A stretch of DNA of 64,000 nt. It comes from Bartonella elizabethae F9251 = ATCC 49927. GTDB taxonomy: Bacteria > Pseudomonadota > Alphaproteobacteria > Rhizobiales > Rhizobiaceae. The DNA lies in the NCBI RefSeq assembly GCF_000518165.1, contig NZ_JADB01000002.1:1-64000 (forward strand), given 5' to 3'. Of this stretch, positions 10,658 to 21,295 are shown piece by piece; the stretch's first letter is position 1; every line of letters begins with the position of its first letter. A program made the position numbers and the translations under genes. The notes beneath the pieces are model-generated. The model was not told where the DNA came from, did not search any database, and was given only the letters and a program-made list of their open reading frames with translations.

Positions 10658-11203
10658 TTACTGATCATTTTCTCTCCCACTGCTCAGGCCAGCCGCCATG
10701 GGATCAACAATAAGAAAACCAGAATCCATACAAATTTCTGGTACCGCCACCTTACTAAAAGGAATAAGTACTCTTTTGCCTGTATTCAAACCTATTTCAA
10801 GCAAATCGCCAGCCCCGAAATTATAAAAACCACACACTTCCCCTAAGACTTTTCCCCCACAATCTTGAACATGCAGTCCTATTAAATCAACTTGATAAAA
10901 CTCATCCTCGCCCAAATCATCACTCAATTGATCACGCATTACATAAAGGTGAATCCCTTTCAAAGACTCGGCATCATTACGATTATCGACCCCTTTAAAC
11001 CGTACAATCGCGTTATTTTTTTGTGTTCGAAGAGTTACAATTTCATAAGAACGCCCCATATCATCATAAAGAGTCCCGTAAGATTTGAAACGCTGTGGCT
11101 CAGCACTTAAAATTTTAACAAAAACATCTCCTTTTATACCATGAGGCATACCAATAATGGCAAGATAGACTTTATTTTTAAGGTTTTCTTTATTATACTT
11201 CAT
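10658..11203 (-). CDS. rimM: 16S rRNA processing protein RimM
   Basis: A 181-residue 30S maturation factor. The N-terminal RimM domain (IGMPHGIKGDVFVKI) and the C-terminal PRC-barrel (DEFYQVDLIGLHV ... VLIPFSKVAVPEI) are both clear. It is first of rimM-trmD-rplS. Confidence 0.94.
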   Translation of the reverse strand: MKYNKENLKNKVYLAIIGMPHGIKGDVFVKILSAEPQRFKSYGTLYDDMGRSYEIVTLRTQKNNAIVRFKGVDNRNDAESLKGIHLYVMRDQLSDDLGEDEFYQVDLIGLHVQDCGGKVLGEVCGFYNFGAGDLLEIGLNTGKRVLIPFSKVAVPEICMDSGFLIVDPMAAGLSSGRENDQ

Positions 11204-11333
11204 ACAAAAACATTATCTCTCAAAAGTGAACCCTCAATCTTAATCATTTCTATTCAATCTTGTTGCCATATAAGACAATCTTTCCCAAAGACCTTTCTTG
11301 GTAACAAAAACAAATTACAAAGGAGAAAGTCTT

Positions 11334-12155
11334 ATGGCAAATATTATGCTATTTTACAAAGATATCACGCCAATCAACAAAGTTTCCCATAAAAATCTAA
11401 AATTTGCGCCACCAAGTGATATGTCTTTTGCCAAAAATACGCACTGGGTTCCTTTAGCAAGTACTGAATATTTTCAAGCAGCCCTAGACTATCCTATTTT
11501 GTTTATGTGCGCTGAAGATGAACAAAAAAAACGGCACTATACTTCCGCTGCCCTTGTTGGCCTTTCTAACGATGAAAATGACTATATCGCCTCTGATAAA
11601 AGCTGGAGAACCCATACTTATGTTCCTGCTTTTGTTCGTCGCTATCCTTTTGTTTTAGCACAAATTAGCAATGAAAAAGAACTTTCCGTTTGCTTTGATC
11701 AACAGTCAGGAATGTTTAATGAAGTCGCAGGAACAGAACTTTTTAATTCTGATGGCTCTATTTCTCCTTTTATGGAAGAACGTATTCGTTTTCTTGAAAG
11801 TTTTAAAATCGCGATGGAGAAAACCTCTGAATTCATTGATGCTCTTGTGGAAATGGATCTTCTCAGTCAAAAATCAATCAATGTGAAAAACGATCAAGGT
11901 CTTTCAGCGCAATTGGAAAATTTTTGGGTTGTTGATGAAGAAAAATTGAATAAATTATCAGCAAGCCAACTTGCAAAACTTCATAAAAATGGCTTTTTAG
12001 GGTTAATCTTTGCACATTTGATGTCAACGCATAATCTTTTAAAAATACTCTCTCTCAAAGGTGAAAAGCAACTGATCAATCATGAAGAAAAACCCGAAAA
12101 CAAGAATGGTCACATCAACGATGAAAGCTCTACAAAGAAAGAAACCCTTAACTAG
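11334..12155 (+). CDS. SapC family protein
   Basis: A 273-residue SapC-like protein (named after a Campylobacter S-layer locus gene; real role unknown). Typical family patterns are present: an early ITPINKVSHKNLKF, ARRYPFVLA-like RRYPFVLAQI and FDQQSG. The ATG at 11334 has AGGAG about 8 nt upstream; an upstream TTG at 11298 has no such support. The last ~25 residues are Lys/Glu/Asn-rich. It ends 3 nt before xerC, so the two may be co-transcribed. Confidence 0.8.
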   Translation: MANIMLFYKDITPINKVSHKNLKFAPPSDMSFAKNTHWVPLASTEYFQAALDYPILFMCAEDEQKKRHYTSAALVGLSNDENDYIASDKSWRTHTYVPAFVRRYPFVLAQISNEKELSVCFDQQSGMFNEVAGTELFNSDGSISPFMEERIRFLESFKIAMEKTSEFIDALVEMDLLSQKSINVKNDQGLSAQLENFWVVDEEKLNKLSASQLAKLHKNGFLGLIFAHLMSTHNLLKILSLKGEKQLINHEEKPENKNGHINDESSTKKETLN

Positions 12156-12158
12156 ATA

Positions 12159-13127
12159 ATGCCTATAAAAAACGACAAGAGAAAAGATGAAAATAGCCCT
12201 CTCATTCCAGCCGACCATGCGGTTTTAACTGCAAGGAAAAACTGGTTAGAGCATCTTGTAAAAACCCGTCGCATGTCCGTACAAACAGCACAAGCCTATG
12301 AACGTGATACGCGGCAATTTTTGTCTTTTCTCTGTCAACATTTAAGCCAAGCACCAACTTTCACAGATCTTGCTCATTTACGCGTCAGTGATTTGCGTGC
12401 TTATCTTGCTTATCGGCGTACAAACAATGTCAGTGCGCGCTCTTTAAGCCGTGGGATAGCAGGCATCCGTTCTTTTTTCAAATACCTATCTCGCGAAGGA
12501 ATTGTCAATATTCCTGCTGCTCAGCTTATCCGAAGCCCCAAACATCCAAAGTCACTCCCAAAACCTTTAGCAATACAATCAGCTCTCCACGTCGTCCAAC
12601 AAGAAAATCAGCTAGAAAACGAACCTTGGATTAACGCGCGTAACGCAGCTGTCCTTATGCTTCTCTATGGCTGTGGTATGCGAATATCAGAAGCCTTAAG
12701 CCTCACACCAGAACAATTTTCTGATCCTAGGAAAACAAGTTTATACATAACAGGAAAAGGGGGCAAAACACGCCTTGTTCCTCTCATCAAAATTGTTTAC
12801 GAAGCTGTCCAAAATTATCTCAAATATTGTCCATACCCTTTAAAAGATAACCAACCCATGTTTCGCGGTGCGCGAGGTGGTCCCCTACAGCCGGCTATCA
12901 TTCAGAAAACTGTACGCAACTTACGTGCAAGTCTTGGTTTACCAGAAACGGCCACTCCCCATACACTACGTCATTCTTTTGCCACCCATCTTTTATCACG
13001 GGGGGGAGATTTGCGAACGATTCAAGAACTTCTTGGGCACGCGAGTCTTTCCACCACACAAACCTATACCCATGTTGATACAGACCATTTGTTGGAAATT
13101 TATCAAAAGGCCCATCCTCGTTCTTAA
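12159..13127 (+). CDS. xerC: Tyrosine recombinase XerC
   Basis: A 322-residue XerC that resolves chromosome dimers at dif together with XerD. The N-terminal SAM-like core-binding domain spans about residues 25-115. The catalytic domain has Arg in CGMRISEAL, Lys in GKGGKTRLVP, HTLRHSFATHL, LGHASLSTTQ and the nucleophile Tyr in TYTHV. It is intact, unlike the decayed integrases elsewhere in the window. Confidence 0.95.
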   Translation: MPIKNDKRKDENSPLIPADHAVLTARKNWLEHLVKTRRMSVQTAQAYERDTRQFLSFLCQHLSQAPTFTDLAHLRVSDLRAYLAYRRTNNVSARSLSRGIAGIRSFFKYLSREGIVNIPAAQLIRSPKHPKSLPKPLAIQSALHVVQQENQLENEPWINARNAAVLMLLYGCGMRISEALSLTPEQFSDPRKTSLYITGKGGKTRLVPLIKIVYEAVQNYLKYCPYPLKDNQPMFRGARGGPLQPAIIQKTVRNLRASLGLPETATPHTLRHSFATHLLSRGGDLRTIQELLGHASLSTTQTYTHVDTDHLLEIYQKAHPRS

Positions 13128-13146
13128 AAACGCTCCATCAAACAAA

Positions 13147-13419
13147 TTAAAGTGTTTCAACCTCAAGTGCCAAGGCATGGACACAAGTCGCTAACTCTTC
13201 TTGTAAAACTTGATAAATCGCTCGATGGATTTCTACGCGCGTCATCTTAGAAAAAGAAGAAGATAAAATTTTCACGCGAAAATGTGTTTCTCCTTTACCA
13301 TCAAAAGCATGTTCATTATGAGGATGTCCCTCATGAAGATGGCTCTCATTAATCACTTCAAGTTTCTGCGGATGAAAAGCATCCTGAAGCTTTTTCTTGA
13401 TGATTGTTTCTATAGACAT
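13147..13419 (-). CDS. BolA family protein
   Basis: A 90-residue BolA-like protein. It shows an N-terminal helix (IIKKKLQDAFHP), the HEGH-type loop where a His can ligand Fe-S clusters with a monothiol glutaredoxin, and the C-terminal helices with MTRVEIHRAIYQVL. It converges with xerC at 19 nt. BolA1 versus BolA3 type cannot be settled from this sequence alone. Confidence 0.9.
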   Translation of the reverse strand: MSIETIIKKKLQDAFHPQKLEVINESHLHEGHPHNEHAFDGKGETHFRVKILSSSFSKMTRVEIHRAIYQVLQEELATCVHALALEVETL

Positions 13420-13542
13420 TTTTCATTCCTTAACAAAATGAAAGTGTAAGAATACACCTTTTTCATAACCAAATAAGTGTGAAAACAAATTTTTTAAAAG
13501 TCAATTCTTGTAAAATTAATCAATTTTGCATAAACCAATAAT

Positions 13543-14163
13543 ATGGCAATAACATCTAAATTATTCGATTCAATTCGCATAAGCTCAAATAAAAAACAAA
13601 AATCTGAGCCAGAAGTGCAACAGTGTCAGTGGGAAGGGTGTGAAAAGACAGGAACCCATAAGGCACCGGCAGGTCGAAATCACGAAGGTCAATATCTACA
13701 TTTTTGTATTGACCACGTGCGTGCCTATAATAAAAATTTCAATTACTTTTCTGGTCTTAGCAATCAAGATATTGCAAAGTTCCAAAAGGATGCGCTCACA
13801 GGACATCGCCCAACATGGCCGACAGATCTTAGCAACGGCACAGCGAAAAAAACTGCGGCCAATTATGCAAAGATTCGCTCTGGAACAGCGGCCTATCAAA
13901 ATCGTATGCGTGATCCCTTCACGCTTTTTACCGAACGGCGTTCAAGCAATAATTTCTCGCGAAAATTAAAGCCCTTAGAAGCAAAAGCTTTTGATACACT
14001 AGGACTACAAGCAAACGCTTCAGCAGAAGATATAAAGATGAAATATAAAGAGTTGGTAAAAAAGCACCATCCTGATTCCAATGGGGGTAATCGCGCTTCT
14101 GAAGAACGCTTTCGCGATGTTTTACATGCTTATAATTTACTCAAAAAATCTGGTTTATGCTAA
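13543..14163 (+). CDS. J-domain (DnaJ-like) protein
   Basis: A 206-residue protein with an unusual order: a Cys-containing N-terminal region (CQWEGCEKTGTHKAP, plus FCIDHV, possibly a metal site) and a J domain only at the C-terminus (about residues 145-206) with the HPD motif in KKHHPDSNGG. This architecture is conserved in Rhizobiales ahead of cobS. It is probably an Hsp70 co-chaperone with an unknown client. Confidence 0.9.
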   Translation: MAITSKLFDSIRISSNKKQKSEPEVQQCQWEGCEKTGTHKAPAGRNHEGQYLHFCIDHVRAYNKNFNYFSGLSNQDIAKFQKDALTGHRPTWPTDLSNGTAKKTAANYAKIRSGTAAYQNRMRDPFTLFTERRSSNNFSRKLKPLEAKAFDTLGLQANASAEDIKMKYKELVKKHHPDSNGGNRASEERFRDVLHAYNLLKKSGLC

Positions 14164-14383
14164 AAAATACGCATTGGTATGAACCCATTTTCATTGAGAT
14201 CATTACTCTTTGCATAAAAACATTCTTATCTTCACACAATATGATAGAATAGATTGAGAATGATCATCCTTTATCTCATCTTCCTTCATCTCTAAGGCTC
14301 TCGTTAGAGCATTGCATAAATGCTCTAACTCTTGTATCGTTTTCTCATGAAATAAATAGCGTTCTTTCCCTGCCAGAAATATC

Positions 14384-15364
14384 ATGACAAATCTTAATCT
14401 TGAAAATAAACCCGATATTACCCTTTGTGCTCGTGACTTGTTTCATATTGAAACAGATATGAAAATTCCTGCTTTTAGCACAAAAAGCCCGCATGTTCCT
14501 GATATTGATCCCGATTATCTTTTTGATCCGCAAACAACTTTAGCGATTCTTGCAGGTTTTACTTTTAACCGTCGTGTCATGGTTTCCGGCTATCACGGTA
14601 CAGGCAAATCAACACATATTGAACAAGTTGCTGCCCGTCTCAATTGGCCTTGTCTTCGCATTAATCTCGACAGTCATGTAAGTCGTATCGATCTTGTAGG
14701 AAAAGACGCGATTGTTTTAAAAGATGGCTTACAAATCACTGAATTTAAAGAGGGCATTTTGCCATGGGCTTATCAAAATAATATTGCTCTTGTTTTCGAC
14801 GAATATGATGCAGGGCGTCCTGATGTTATGTTTGTCATCCAACGTGTTCTAGAAACCTCTGGTAAACTCAGCTTACTTGATCAAAGCCGCGTTATCTCTC
14901 CTCACCCAGCATTTCGTCTTTTTGCAACAGCCAATACCATTGGCCTTGGCGATACAACAGGGCTCTATCATGGTACCCAACAAATCAATCAAGCCCAAAT
15001 GGACCGCTGGTCTATCGTAACAATACTTAATTATTTACCCCACGATAAAGAGGTTGATATTGTTTGTTCAAAGGTAAAATCTTTTCAAACAGCTGAGGGA
15101 AAAAAGACAATTTCACAAATGGTTCACGTTGCAGATATGGTCCGCCAAGCTTTTATCAATGGGGATCTTTCAACAGTCATGAGCCCACGCACTGTCATTA
15201 CTTGGGCAGAAAATACCACAATTTTTCAAGATATCGGCTTAGCCTTCCGATTAACCTTTCTCAATAAATGTGATGAACTCGAACGTGCCACTGTCGCAGA
15301 GTTTTATCAACGCGCCTTTGGACAAGAGCTTCCCGAATCACTCATGCAGGGTGTCTTGTCTTAA
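14384..15364 (+). CDS. cobS: Cobaltochelatase subunit CobS (AAA+)
   Basis: A 326-residue AAA+ ATPase of the MoxR/CobS type. Walker A is GYHGTGKST (about residues 67-75) and Walker B is [11 protein letters not shown]. With CobT and CobN it inserts cobalt into hydrogenobyrinate diamide in aerobic B12 synthesis. It lies 6 nt before cobT. No other B12 gene is in this window. Confidence 0.95.
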   Translation: MTNLNLENKPDITLCARDLFHIETDMKIPAFSTKSPHVPDIDPDYLFDPQTTLAILAGFTFNRRVMVSGYHGTGKSTHIEQVAARLNWPCLRINLDSHVSRIDLVGKDAIVLKDGLQITEFKEGILPWAYQNNIALVFDEYDAGRPDVMFVIQRVLETSGKLSLLDQSRVISPHPAFRLFATANTIGLGDTTGLYHGTQQINQAQMDRWSIVTILNYLPHDKEVDIVCSKVKSFQTAEGKKTISQMVHVADMVRQAFINGDLSTVMSPRTVITWAENTTIFQDIGLAFRLTFLNKCDELERATVAEFYQRAFGQELPESLMQGVLS

Positions 15365-15370
15365 AGGAAT

Positions 15371-17272
15371 ATGTCAATTATGGCGCTCGCCCCTGACGAC
15401 AACAGCAAAAATCAAACAAACAATGCTCCCCTCAATACACTTGATAGTGGAGCATTTAAGAAAGCTCTTTCCACTTGTATGCGTGCCATTGCTGGGACAT
15501 CCCACCTCGAAGTTTCCTTTAGTCATAATCGACCATCTTTGAGCGAAAATTGTGCACGTTTACCAGAATTACCACAACATGCTACGGATAAAGATATCAC
15601 CATTACCCGTGGTTTAGGTGATTCCATGGCTCTGCGCAAAGCATGGCATGATAAGCGCATTCACATGCAATTTTCTCCGCTAGAATCAGAAGCGCAGGCT
15701 ATCTTTGATGCCCTCGAACAAACACGTGTTGAAGCAATCGGTACTTTAGCCATGGAGGGGCTGGCAAAAAACCTTGATGCCATGCTCGCCGATAAATACA
15801 AAAGAGCCCATTATGAAAAGATTAGTAACCAAAGTGAAGCCCCTATCCAAGAAGCGTTAGCCCTTTTATTGCGTGAAAAAATAACAAAGCGCGCAGCCCC
15901 AAAAGAAGCAGGTCCTGTCTTAGAATTATGGCGCCAAGAACTTGAACAAAAAGCCGCAGCACAACTCAATGAGCTCACGCATCATATTTATAACCAACAG
16001 GCTTTTGCACAGATCGTTTGCCAAATGCTTGCTACACTCAAAATGACCGTGCAACAAGATGAAACTTCTGACAGTGAAAACAATAAAAAATTAAAAAACG
16101 AATGTGAACCTCAAGATCAAACAGCAGAAAAAAGTAAAAACAAAAAACACGCTCAAAGTGAAGAACAAACCAGCACAGAACAAGAAAGTGATGATCAAGA
16201 CGAAGGAAAAACACAAGCAACACAAACAAACGATATTGATCAAACGAGTGGTGAGCAAAAAAATGACTCTTGGCAAGAAAAGCCGAGCAAACCCAAACGC
16301 CTTTTTTCCGATTCAGAACAAATGGAAAAACTTGGCAATTATAAAATCTTCACCCGTCAATTTGATGAAATTTTGGCAGCAACCGATTTTTGTTCTGAAA
16401 ACGAGTTAGATAACTTACGCCGTTGTCTTGATAAGCAAATCAATCATCTTCAAAACATTGTTGGACGTTTAGCCAATCGTCTCCAACGCCGCCTTATGGC
16501 GCAACAAAATCGCAATTGGAACTTTGACCTTGAAGAAGGATATCTCGATACAGCACGGCTTCCACGTCTAATTATTGATCCCATGCAGCCCCTTTCTTTT
16601 AAAATGGAAAGTAACACCCAATTTCGAGATACGGTTGTTTCACTCCTCATTGATAATTCTGGTTCAATGCGCGGACGCCCCATTAGCGTTGCCGCAAGTT
16701 GTGCTGATATTTTGGCACAAACGCTTGAGCGTTGTGGTGTCAAAGTTGAAATTTTAGGGTTTACCACCAAAACTTGGAAAGGGGGAAAGTCACGCGAAAA
16801 ATGGGTTGAGCAACATAAACCTCATCATCCTGGACGCCTGAATGATTTGTGTCATATCATCTATAAAAGCGCAGACACCCCATGGCGTCGCGCACGCCGC
16901 AATCTAGGTTTGATGATGCAAGAAGGATTACTCAAAGAAAATATCGACGGGGAAGCTTTAATTTGGGCGCATCAACGCCTTTTATCACGGCGTGAACAAC
17001 GTCGCATTCTCATGGTTATTTCTGATGGTGCCCCTGTTGACGACTCAACACTATCAGTCAACGCCAGCAATTATCTAGAAAAACATTTACGCGCAGTGAT
17101 TCAAGAAATTCAAACACATTCTCCCATCGAACTCATTGCCATTGGAATTGGACATGATGTCACCCGTTATTATCAACGTGCTGTAACAATTATGAATGCC
17201 GAAGAGCTTGCAGGTGCCATAACAAAACAACTAGAAGCACTTTTTAGTGATAAAACACCACAAAACTTATAA
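15371..17272 (+). CDS. cobT: Cobaltochelatase subunit CobT
   Basis: A 633-residue CobT: N-terminal helical region, a highly acidic/Gln-rich low-complexity linker at about residues 220-315, and a C-terminal von Willebrand A domain with the MIDAS motif DNSGSMRG (about residues 424-431) and [11 protein letters not shown]. It is the partner of CobS in the chelatase motor. The start at 15371 is 3 nt after AAAGGA; the ATG at 15380 is better spaced and equally possible. Confidence 0.95.
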   Translation: MSIMALAPDDNSKNQTNNAPLNTLDSGAFKKALSTCMRAIAGTSHLEVSFSHNRPSLSENCARLPELPQHATDKDITITRGLGDSMALRKAWHDKRIHMQFSPLESEAQAIFDALEQTRVEAIGTLAMEGLAKNLDAMLADKYKRAHYEKISNQSEAPIQEALALLLREKITKRAAPKEAGPVLELWRQELEQKAAAQLNELTHHIYNQQAFAQIVCQMLATLKMTVQQDETSDSENNKKLKNECEPQDQTAEKSKNKKHAQSEEQTSTEQESDDQDEGKTQATQTNDIDQTSGEQKNDSWQEKPSKPKRLFSDSEQMEKLGNYKIFTRQFDEILAATDFCSENELDNLRRCLDKQINHLQNIVGRLANRLQRRLMAQQNRNWNFDLEEGYLDTARLPRLIIDPMQPLSFKMESNTQFRDTVVSLLIDNSGSMRGRPISVAASCADILAQTLERCGVKVEILGFTTKTWKGGKSREKWVEQHKPHHPGRLNDLCHIIYKSADTPWRRARRNLGLMMQEGLLKENIDGEALIWAHQRLLSRREQRRILMVISDGAPVDDSTLSVNASNYLEKHLRAVIQEIQTHSPIELIAIGIGHDVTRYYQRAVTIMNAEELAGAITKQLEALFSDKTPQNL

Positions 17273-18024
17273 TAAATAAACCCGCCTTAAATCAGCCATA
17301 CAGCAATCTATGGATTTATCATCATGCATCGAGCGTTATTCAACTTAAATAAGAATCCTAAATGCCGTAAAATTCTTTTATTTCAAATCTGTCCCCATTA
17401 AATCAAGTAAAATCATTTTCTTGCCCATAACAAGCAATGCTAGAAAGAATAATTCTATTTAAAAAACATTTCACGTTACTTCCAAGTTTATTTCACAAAA
17501 GCACCTATGAATGATATTGCAGTACCACCATCTTTACGCTCCATAAAAGAGAAAACCGATACTATCATTATGCGTTCCACCCTTAATATCGCAACAAACC
17601 TTGGCATTTAAGATGATTCATGAAGGGCTTTCCCCTGCTTATCATATGCAAGAGAGAAACTTTTGATTGAAACAACATAAGAAGATTTACAATACGTAAA
17701 AGTTATATGCGGCTTCTCGTCATGTTGCAAAATGATGATATCCTTATAACTTCAATAAATTAACAACACACAACTGAAGTTTCTTTTACATCAATATAGT
17801 CTATAAGAAAGTATTTTTAGCCTCGTTCAAAGAATGGTTATCCATCCATTTTTATGAAAGCCTAAATAAATAATTTTTATTGCTTCCTCACAAAAAGGGG
17901 CTTGAAATGCGAGCCTCTCCCTTTAAACCATGAAGCGATAAACCCTCTCAATCAACGATGCTATCGCACGCTTAACATAACAAAAATTTTCTCAAAGTTT
18001 AAAGAAAACAAAAAACAAAGGTTA
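17273..18024. other. Gap between cobT and the queuosine transporter gene
   Basis: About 750 nt with no recognised gene. A copy of a degenerate dispersed repeat lies at 17351-17434. A 39-codon open stretch on the minus strand (17488-17607) begins MPRFVAILRVERIMIVSVF and looks coding-like, but no ribosome-binding site precedes it and I do not recognise it; it may be a gene remnant. Confidence 0.4.
17351..17434 (+). repeat. Degenerate dispersed repeat, copy B
   Basis: Aligns along its whole length with 20427-20510 and 39634-39717. Shared blocks are GTAA.A.TCT, TTTCAAATCT and AAAATCATTTTCTTGC. All three copies are in gaps and in the same orientation. Confidence 0.5.
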
Positions 18025-18708
18025 TTATTTGTTACAAGCAAAAGAGGAATCCTCCTTTGCATGACTTTGATAAAGAGGGAGTTTCACAATGTTAAGAATT
18101 GTTCCATAAGGAATTAACATCAACAAGCTCATAATAATTTTTACGGAGAAATCGCCAAAAGCAAGCGAGAGCCAAACGGGCATACCTATCCCTCCCAAGA
18201 CAGTACTCTCCACCAGTGAACTATCAGCATACCCTGTTATCTGATCAAGAATGGCAAAAGAGCTCGAAAAAGCAAGAGAAAAAAACAACACGGTATCCAA
18301 CGCCGAACCAACCAACGCCGCTGCTAAAGGTGCTTTCCACCATGTTTTCCGTCGCAAAGGCGTAAAAACAACGATATCAAGGAGTTGACCAAATAAAAAT
18401 GCCAAACTAGAAGCAAGAGCAAGCCGCGGTGTTGCCAATATCCAAGAAACAAAAACACCGGCAAAAAAACCAGCATAAACCACACGCCGTGCAGCAGATG
18501 GACCATAAAAACGATTGGTCAAATCATTGATGAGAAAAGCAAATGGATAAGTAAAAGCCCCATAAGTCAAAAGCTCATTCAAACCAAACCAATAGACGGG
18601 ATACTGAACCAAAATATTAGAAGCCGTAACCGCAAGACACATTGCTAAAATAGAAAAAACAACATATCTTCTCTTTTGCTGTTCTAATAAAAGATCGCTT
18701 GAAAACAT
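18025..18708 (-). CDS. Queuosine precursor transporter (YhhQ/VUT family)
   Basis: A 227-residue integral membrane protein with about six hydrophobic helices. Family patterns include TYGAFTYPFAFLINDLTNRFYG and SSLAFLFGQLLDIVVFTPLRR. Members import queuine or preQ1 for the tRNA modification queuosine. Isolated on the minus strand. Confidence 0.9.
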   Translation of the reverse strand: MFSSDLLLEQQKRRYVVFSILAMCLAVTASNILVQYPVYWFGLNELLTYGAFTYPFAFLINDLTNRFYGPSAARRVVYAGFFAGVFVSWILATPRLALASSLAFLFGQLLDIVVFTPLRRKTWWKAPLAAALVGSALDTVLFFSLAFSSSFAILDQITGYADSSLVESTVLGGIGMPVWLSLAFGDFSVKIIMSLLMLIPYGTILNIVKLPLYQSHAKEDSSFACNK

Positions 18709-18854
18709 TTTTTTTAACCTGGGCTATGGAACCAATAAAACAATAGAGCGATCAAAGAGAGAAAAGCCAAAAAATGAACTTCTAGAACGAAGATCCGTGA
18801 TTAGAGCATCAATCCACTAAAGATAATGTGATACGAACAATCACGCTACAAAAA

Positions 18855-19172
18855 TCACGCTGCTTGCTCAGCCTTTTGCTCGCTTTCTTGCTCAGCTTTT
18901 TTCTTAATGATTTGGCGTTTTAACAAACGCGCACGTTGCGACAATTCTTTATCATCTGCCTTGACCAAAAAGCCATCAAGACCACCACGATGCTCAACAG
19001 AACGCAATGCATTTGCTGAAATACGCAAGCGATAACTTTGCTGCAACACTTCTGAAATCAATGTCACATTGCAAAGATTTGGTAAAAAACGACGCCGAGT
19101 CTTATTATTCGCATGGCTAACATTATTACCATACAGAACCGTTTTCCCTGTCAATTCACATGCACGAGACAT
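18855..19172 (-). CDS. rpmB: 50S ribosomal protein L28
   Basis: L28 with [20 protein letters not shown] at the start and [10 protein letters not shown]. The ATG at 19172 is chosen over the codon at 19181 because the mature family start is [10 protein letters not shown] and AAAGG precedes it. The product is 105 residues with an Ala/Glu/Lys-rich tail. Confidence 0.96.
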   Translation of the reverse strand: MSRACELTGKTVLYGNNVSHANNKTRRRFLPNLCNVTLISEVLQQSYRLRISANALRSVEHRGGLDGFLVKADDKELSQRARLLKRQIIKKKAEQESEQKAEQAA

Positions 19173-19471
19173 AAACTTCACCTTTAAACTCTAAGAAACT
19201 TTCAAATCCCTATACCCCAAAGACACAATGAATGCAAATCGCGCATAATGCGACCTTGAACGGGCATCATTGGGAAGTTTCTTTCTAATAGGGGCTCGAC
19301 AACAAAAGGTCAAGTCTTTTATAAAAGCTTTTTCATCTCTTGGCTGACTCATCCTTCATCTTTTTCCAAAATCAAGGCGTGCAAATTCTGCTAAAAAGCG
19401 TACAAAATGCTTTTTTTAAAGGCATACCATGTTAGAATAAAAATCTATTGTCCTGAAAGGAAGCATACATC

Positions 19472-20254
19472 ATGAGCAAAAAATCCCCCCCCATGACAAA
19501 GCTTCAGGAAAATTCTTGCCGTTTTTCTTCTTTCTTGTTTGGAACTTTATGTATTTGTTTTTTCTTTCTCTTTAGTGCATTAGGCGTATGGCAAATACAA
19601 CGGTTAAACTGGAAAACAAATCTTATCACCAGCGCCAATCAGCGCGTTCACTTATCCCCCATAAAAGCCCCTAGGAAAGATCAATGGGCTGAGGTTACTT
19701 TTGAAAAAGATGAATATCGACCGGTTGTGATCACAGGAATTTTTTTAAAAAATAAAAATATTTTGGTCACGGCTGCGGCTCAAAACACCACGGGTTACTG
19801 GGTTTTGACTCCTTTACAAACCGCTGACAACACACTGACCTTTATCAACCGTGGCTTTATCCCTATGGACGAACGTAACAATTTTCAACACTCAGAGCCA
19901 TCGCATACACATGCCTCATCTCAGCAAGATTCTACCACAAACACAGAACAAACGACAATTATCGGTTTATTACGCATGAGTGAAAAAAATGGATTTTTTC
20001 CACGCAAAAATAACCCTGACAAAAATGTATGGTATACGCGTGAGCTTCCTGCTATGGCAGAAAAACTTGGGTTATCCACTGTTGCCCCTTATTTCATTGA
20101 CGCTAGAAAAACATCTCCACAAGCAAACCTTCCCATCGCTGGTCTTACGATGATCCATTTTCGAAATAATCATCTTGTTTATGCAATCACGTGGTTTATT
20201 TTAGCTGCTGGTATGTTAGGCGCTTTTATCTTTCTGCTACGACAAAAAGATTAA
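19472..20254 (+). CDS. SURF1 family protein
   Basis: A 260-residue SURF1 homologue, an assembly factor for haem-copper terminal oxidases. It has two membrane helices (about residues 22-42 and 235-255) and a periplasmic domain; GVWQIQRLNWK after the first helix and YAITWFILA at the end are diagnostic. AAAGGAAG lies upstream of the ATG. No oxidase genes sit next to it here. Confidence 0.9.
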   Translation: MSKKSPPMTKLQENSCRFSSFLFGTLCICFFFLFSALGVWQIQRLNWKTNLITSANQRVHLSPIKAPRKDQWAEVTFEKDEYRPVVITGIFLKNKNILVTAAAQNTTGYWVLTPLQTADNTLTFINRGFIPMDERNNFQHSEPSHTHASSQQDSTTNTEQTTIIGLLRMSEKNGFFPRKNNPDKNVWYTRELPAMAEKLGLSTVAPYFIDARKTSPQANLPIAGLTMIHFRNNHLVYAITWFILAAGMLGAFIFLLRQKD

Positions 20255-21295
20255 AAAACAACCAGTAAAATATCCATCCCCAATATAGTTTTCATTAAAC
20301 AGTTTGGCCTTTTCATAATAAAGAAGATCTTAATTCTGTCATATTGAGCGTTTAAACTGCACAAAATTTTTAATAAGTAATTATTTGATTTATAACAATA
20401 ATTCTATCTTTTATAACTTAAAATAAGACCTCAAATATTCGTAAGACTCTCTTTTTCTTCAAATCTTCTGACAAAACCAGCAAAATCATTCTCATGCTCC
20501 CTCCACAAGTAAAGAGAACCATACAGATAAAATCATTGAAAATAAGAAGATCAATACTTTCTTCCTCTCAAATGCCAAATATTGTTAAAGCACGTGTTCT
20601 TAAAGTATAAAGAGAATGAACGTTCTAACCTCACACCTTTAATTACAGATTATGGATCTAATGGATCTGTTATACTATTCACAAAGTGATTTACACGACA
20701 TTCTTCACAAAACAACCATAAGTTGATTCATTGAAAAATGCTTACTTTAAAATAAACGCGCGTAAATGCACCCTGTAATAGTATTTTATTTTGCATGAAA
20801 AGCGTAATCTCATTAAAAAGGCAATACCCAAAAATGTGGGACAATGTGTCATTTCCACTCTTAAAAAAACGTTCTATTACAAACATTGTAATGCTTTTAC
20901 AAAAATATAAAAATTAAAAATGGCAGAAAAAATGAGCACGCATTTCTACCATTATCATTTCATATTCTTGCTGATTATTTCCCGTCTCTCAAAGATAACT
21001 CAAACGGGTATGTGGATCTCGCCTTCATCGCACATAGAAAAGCAAATACAACAGAAACGTGCAGAAACGTTTTGTATTTCAAGCCTGCTATAAAGGTAAA
21101 ATTGAGTTAAATGAGACTTTTATCCCTATCAACAACACCTCCAATGATGGCATTTTACAGTATAAGAAAAAAGGAGAATCATCGTCTATTTTAAAAAGAC
21201 AGTTTATCCTTTCAGTGTATTTTGCTAAAGGCTTGTGCTACAAATGTATAAACTTATTTTGCTAAAATTTTAACTCTTTTTTTAAGGCTTCTGTT
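20255..21295. other. Gap between SURF1 and purH
   Basis: About 1 kb without a recognised gene. It carries a copy of the dispersed repeat at 20427-20510 and a copy of the shorter TATTTTAC-type motif near 21141. A 68-codon frame at 21059-21265 has no supporting features. Confidence 0.4.
20427..20510 (+). repeat. Degenerate dispersed repeat, copy C
   Basis: Contains ATTCGTAAGACTCTC, CTTCAAATCTTCTG and AAAATCATTCTCATGC in the same order and spacing as the copies at 17351 and 39634. Confidence 0.5.

Noticed and set aside
10249-10713. A 154-codon plus-strand frame across the trmD-rimM spacer
   Set aside because: It overlaps both real genes on the opposite strand and has a low-complexity Leu/Ile/Phe-rich product.
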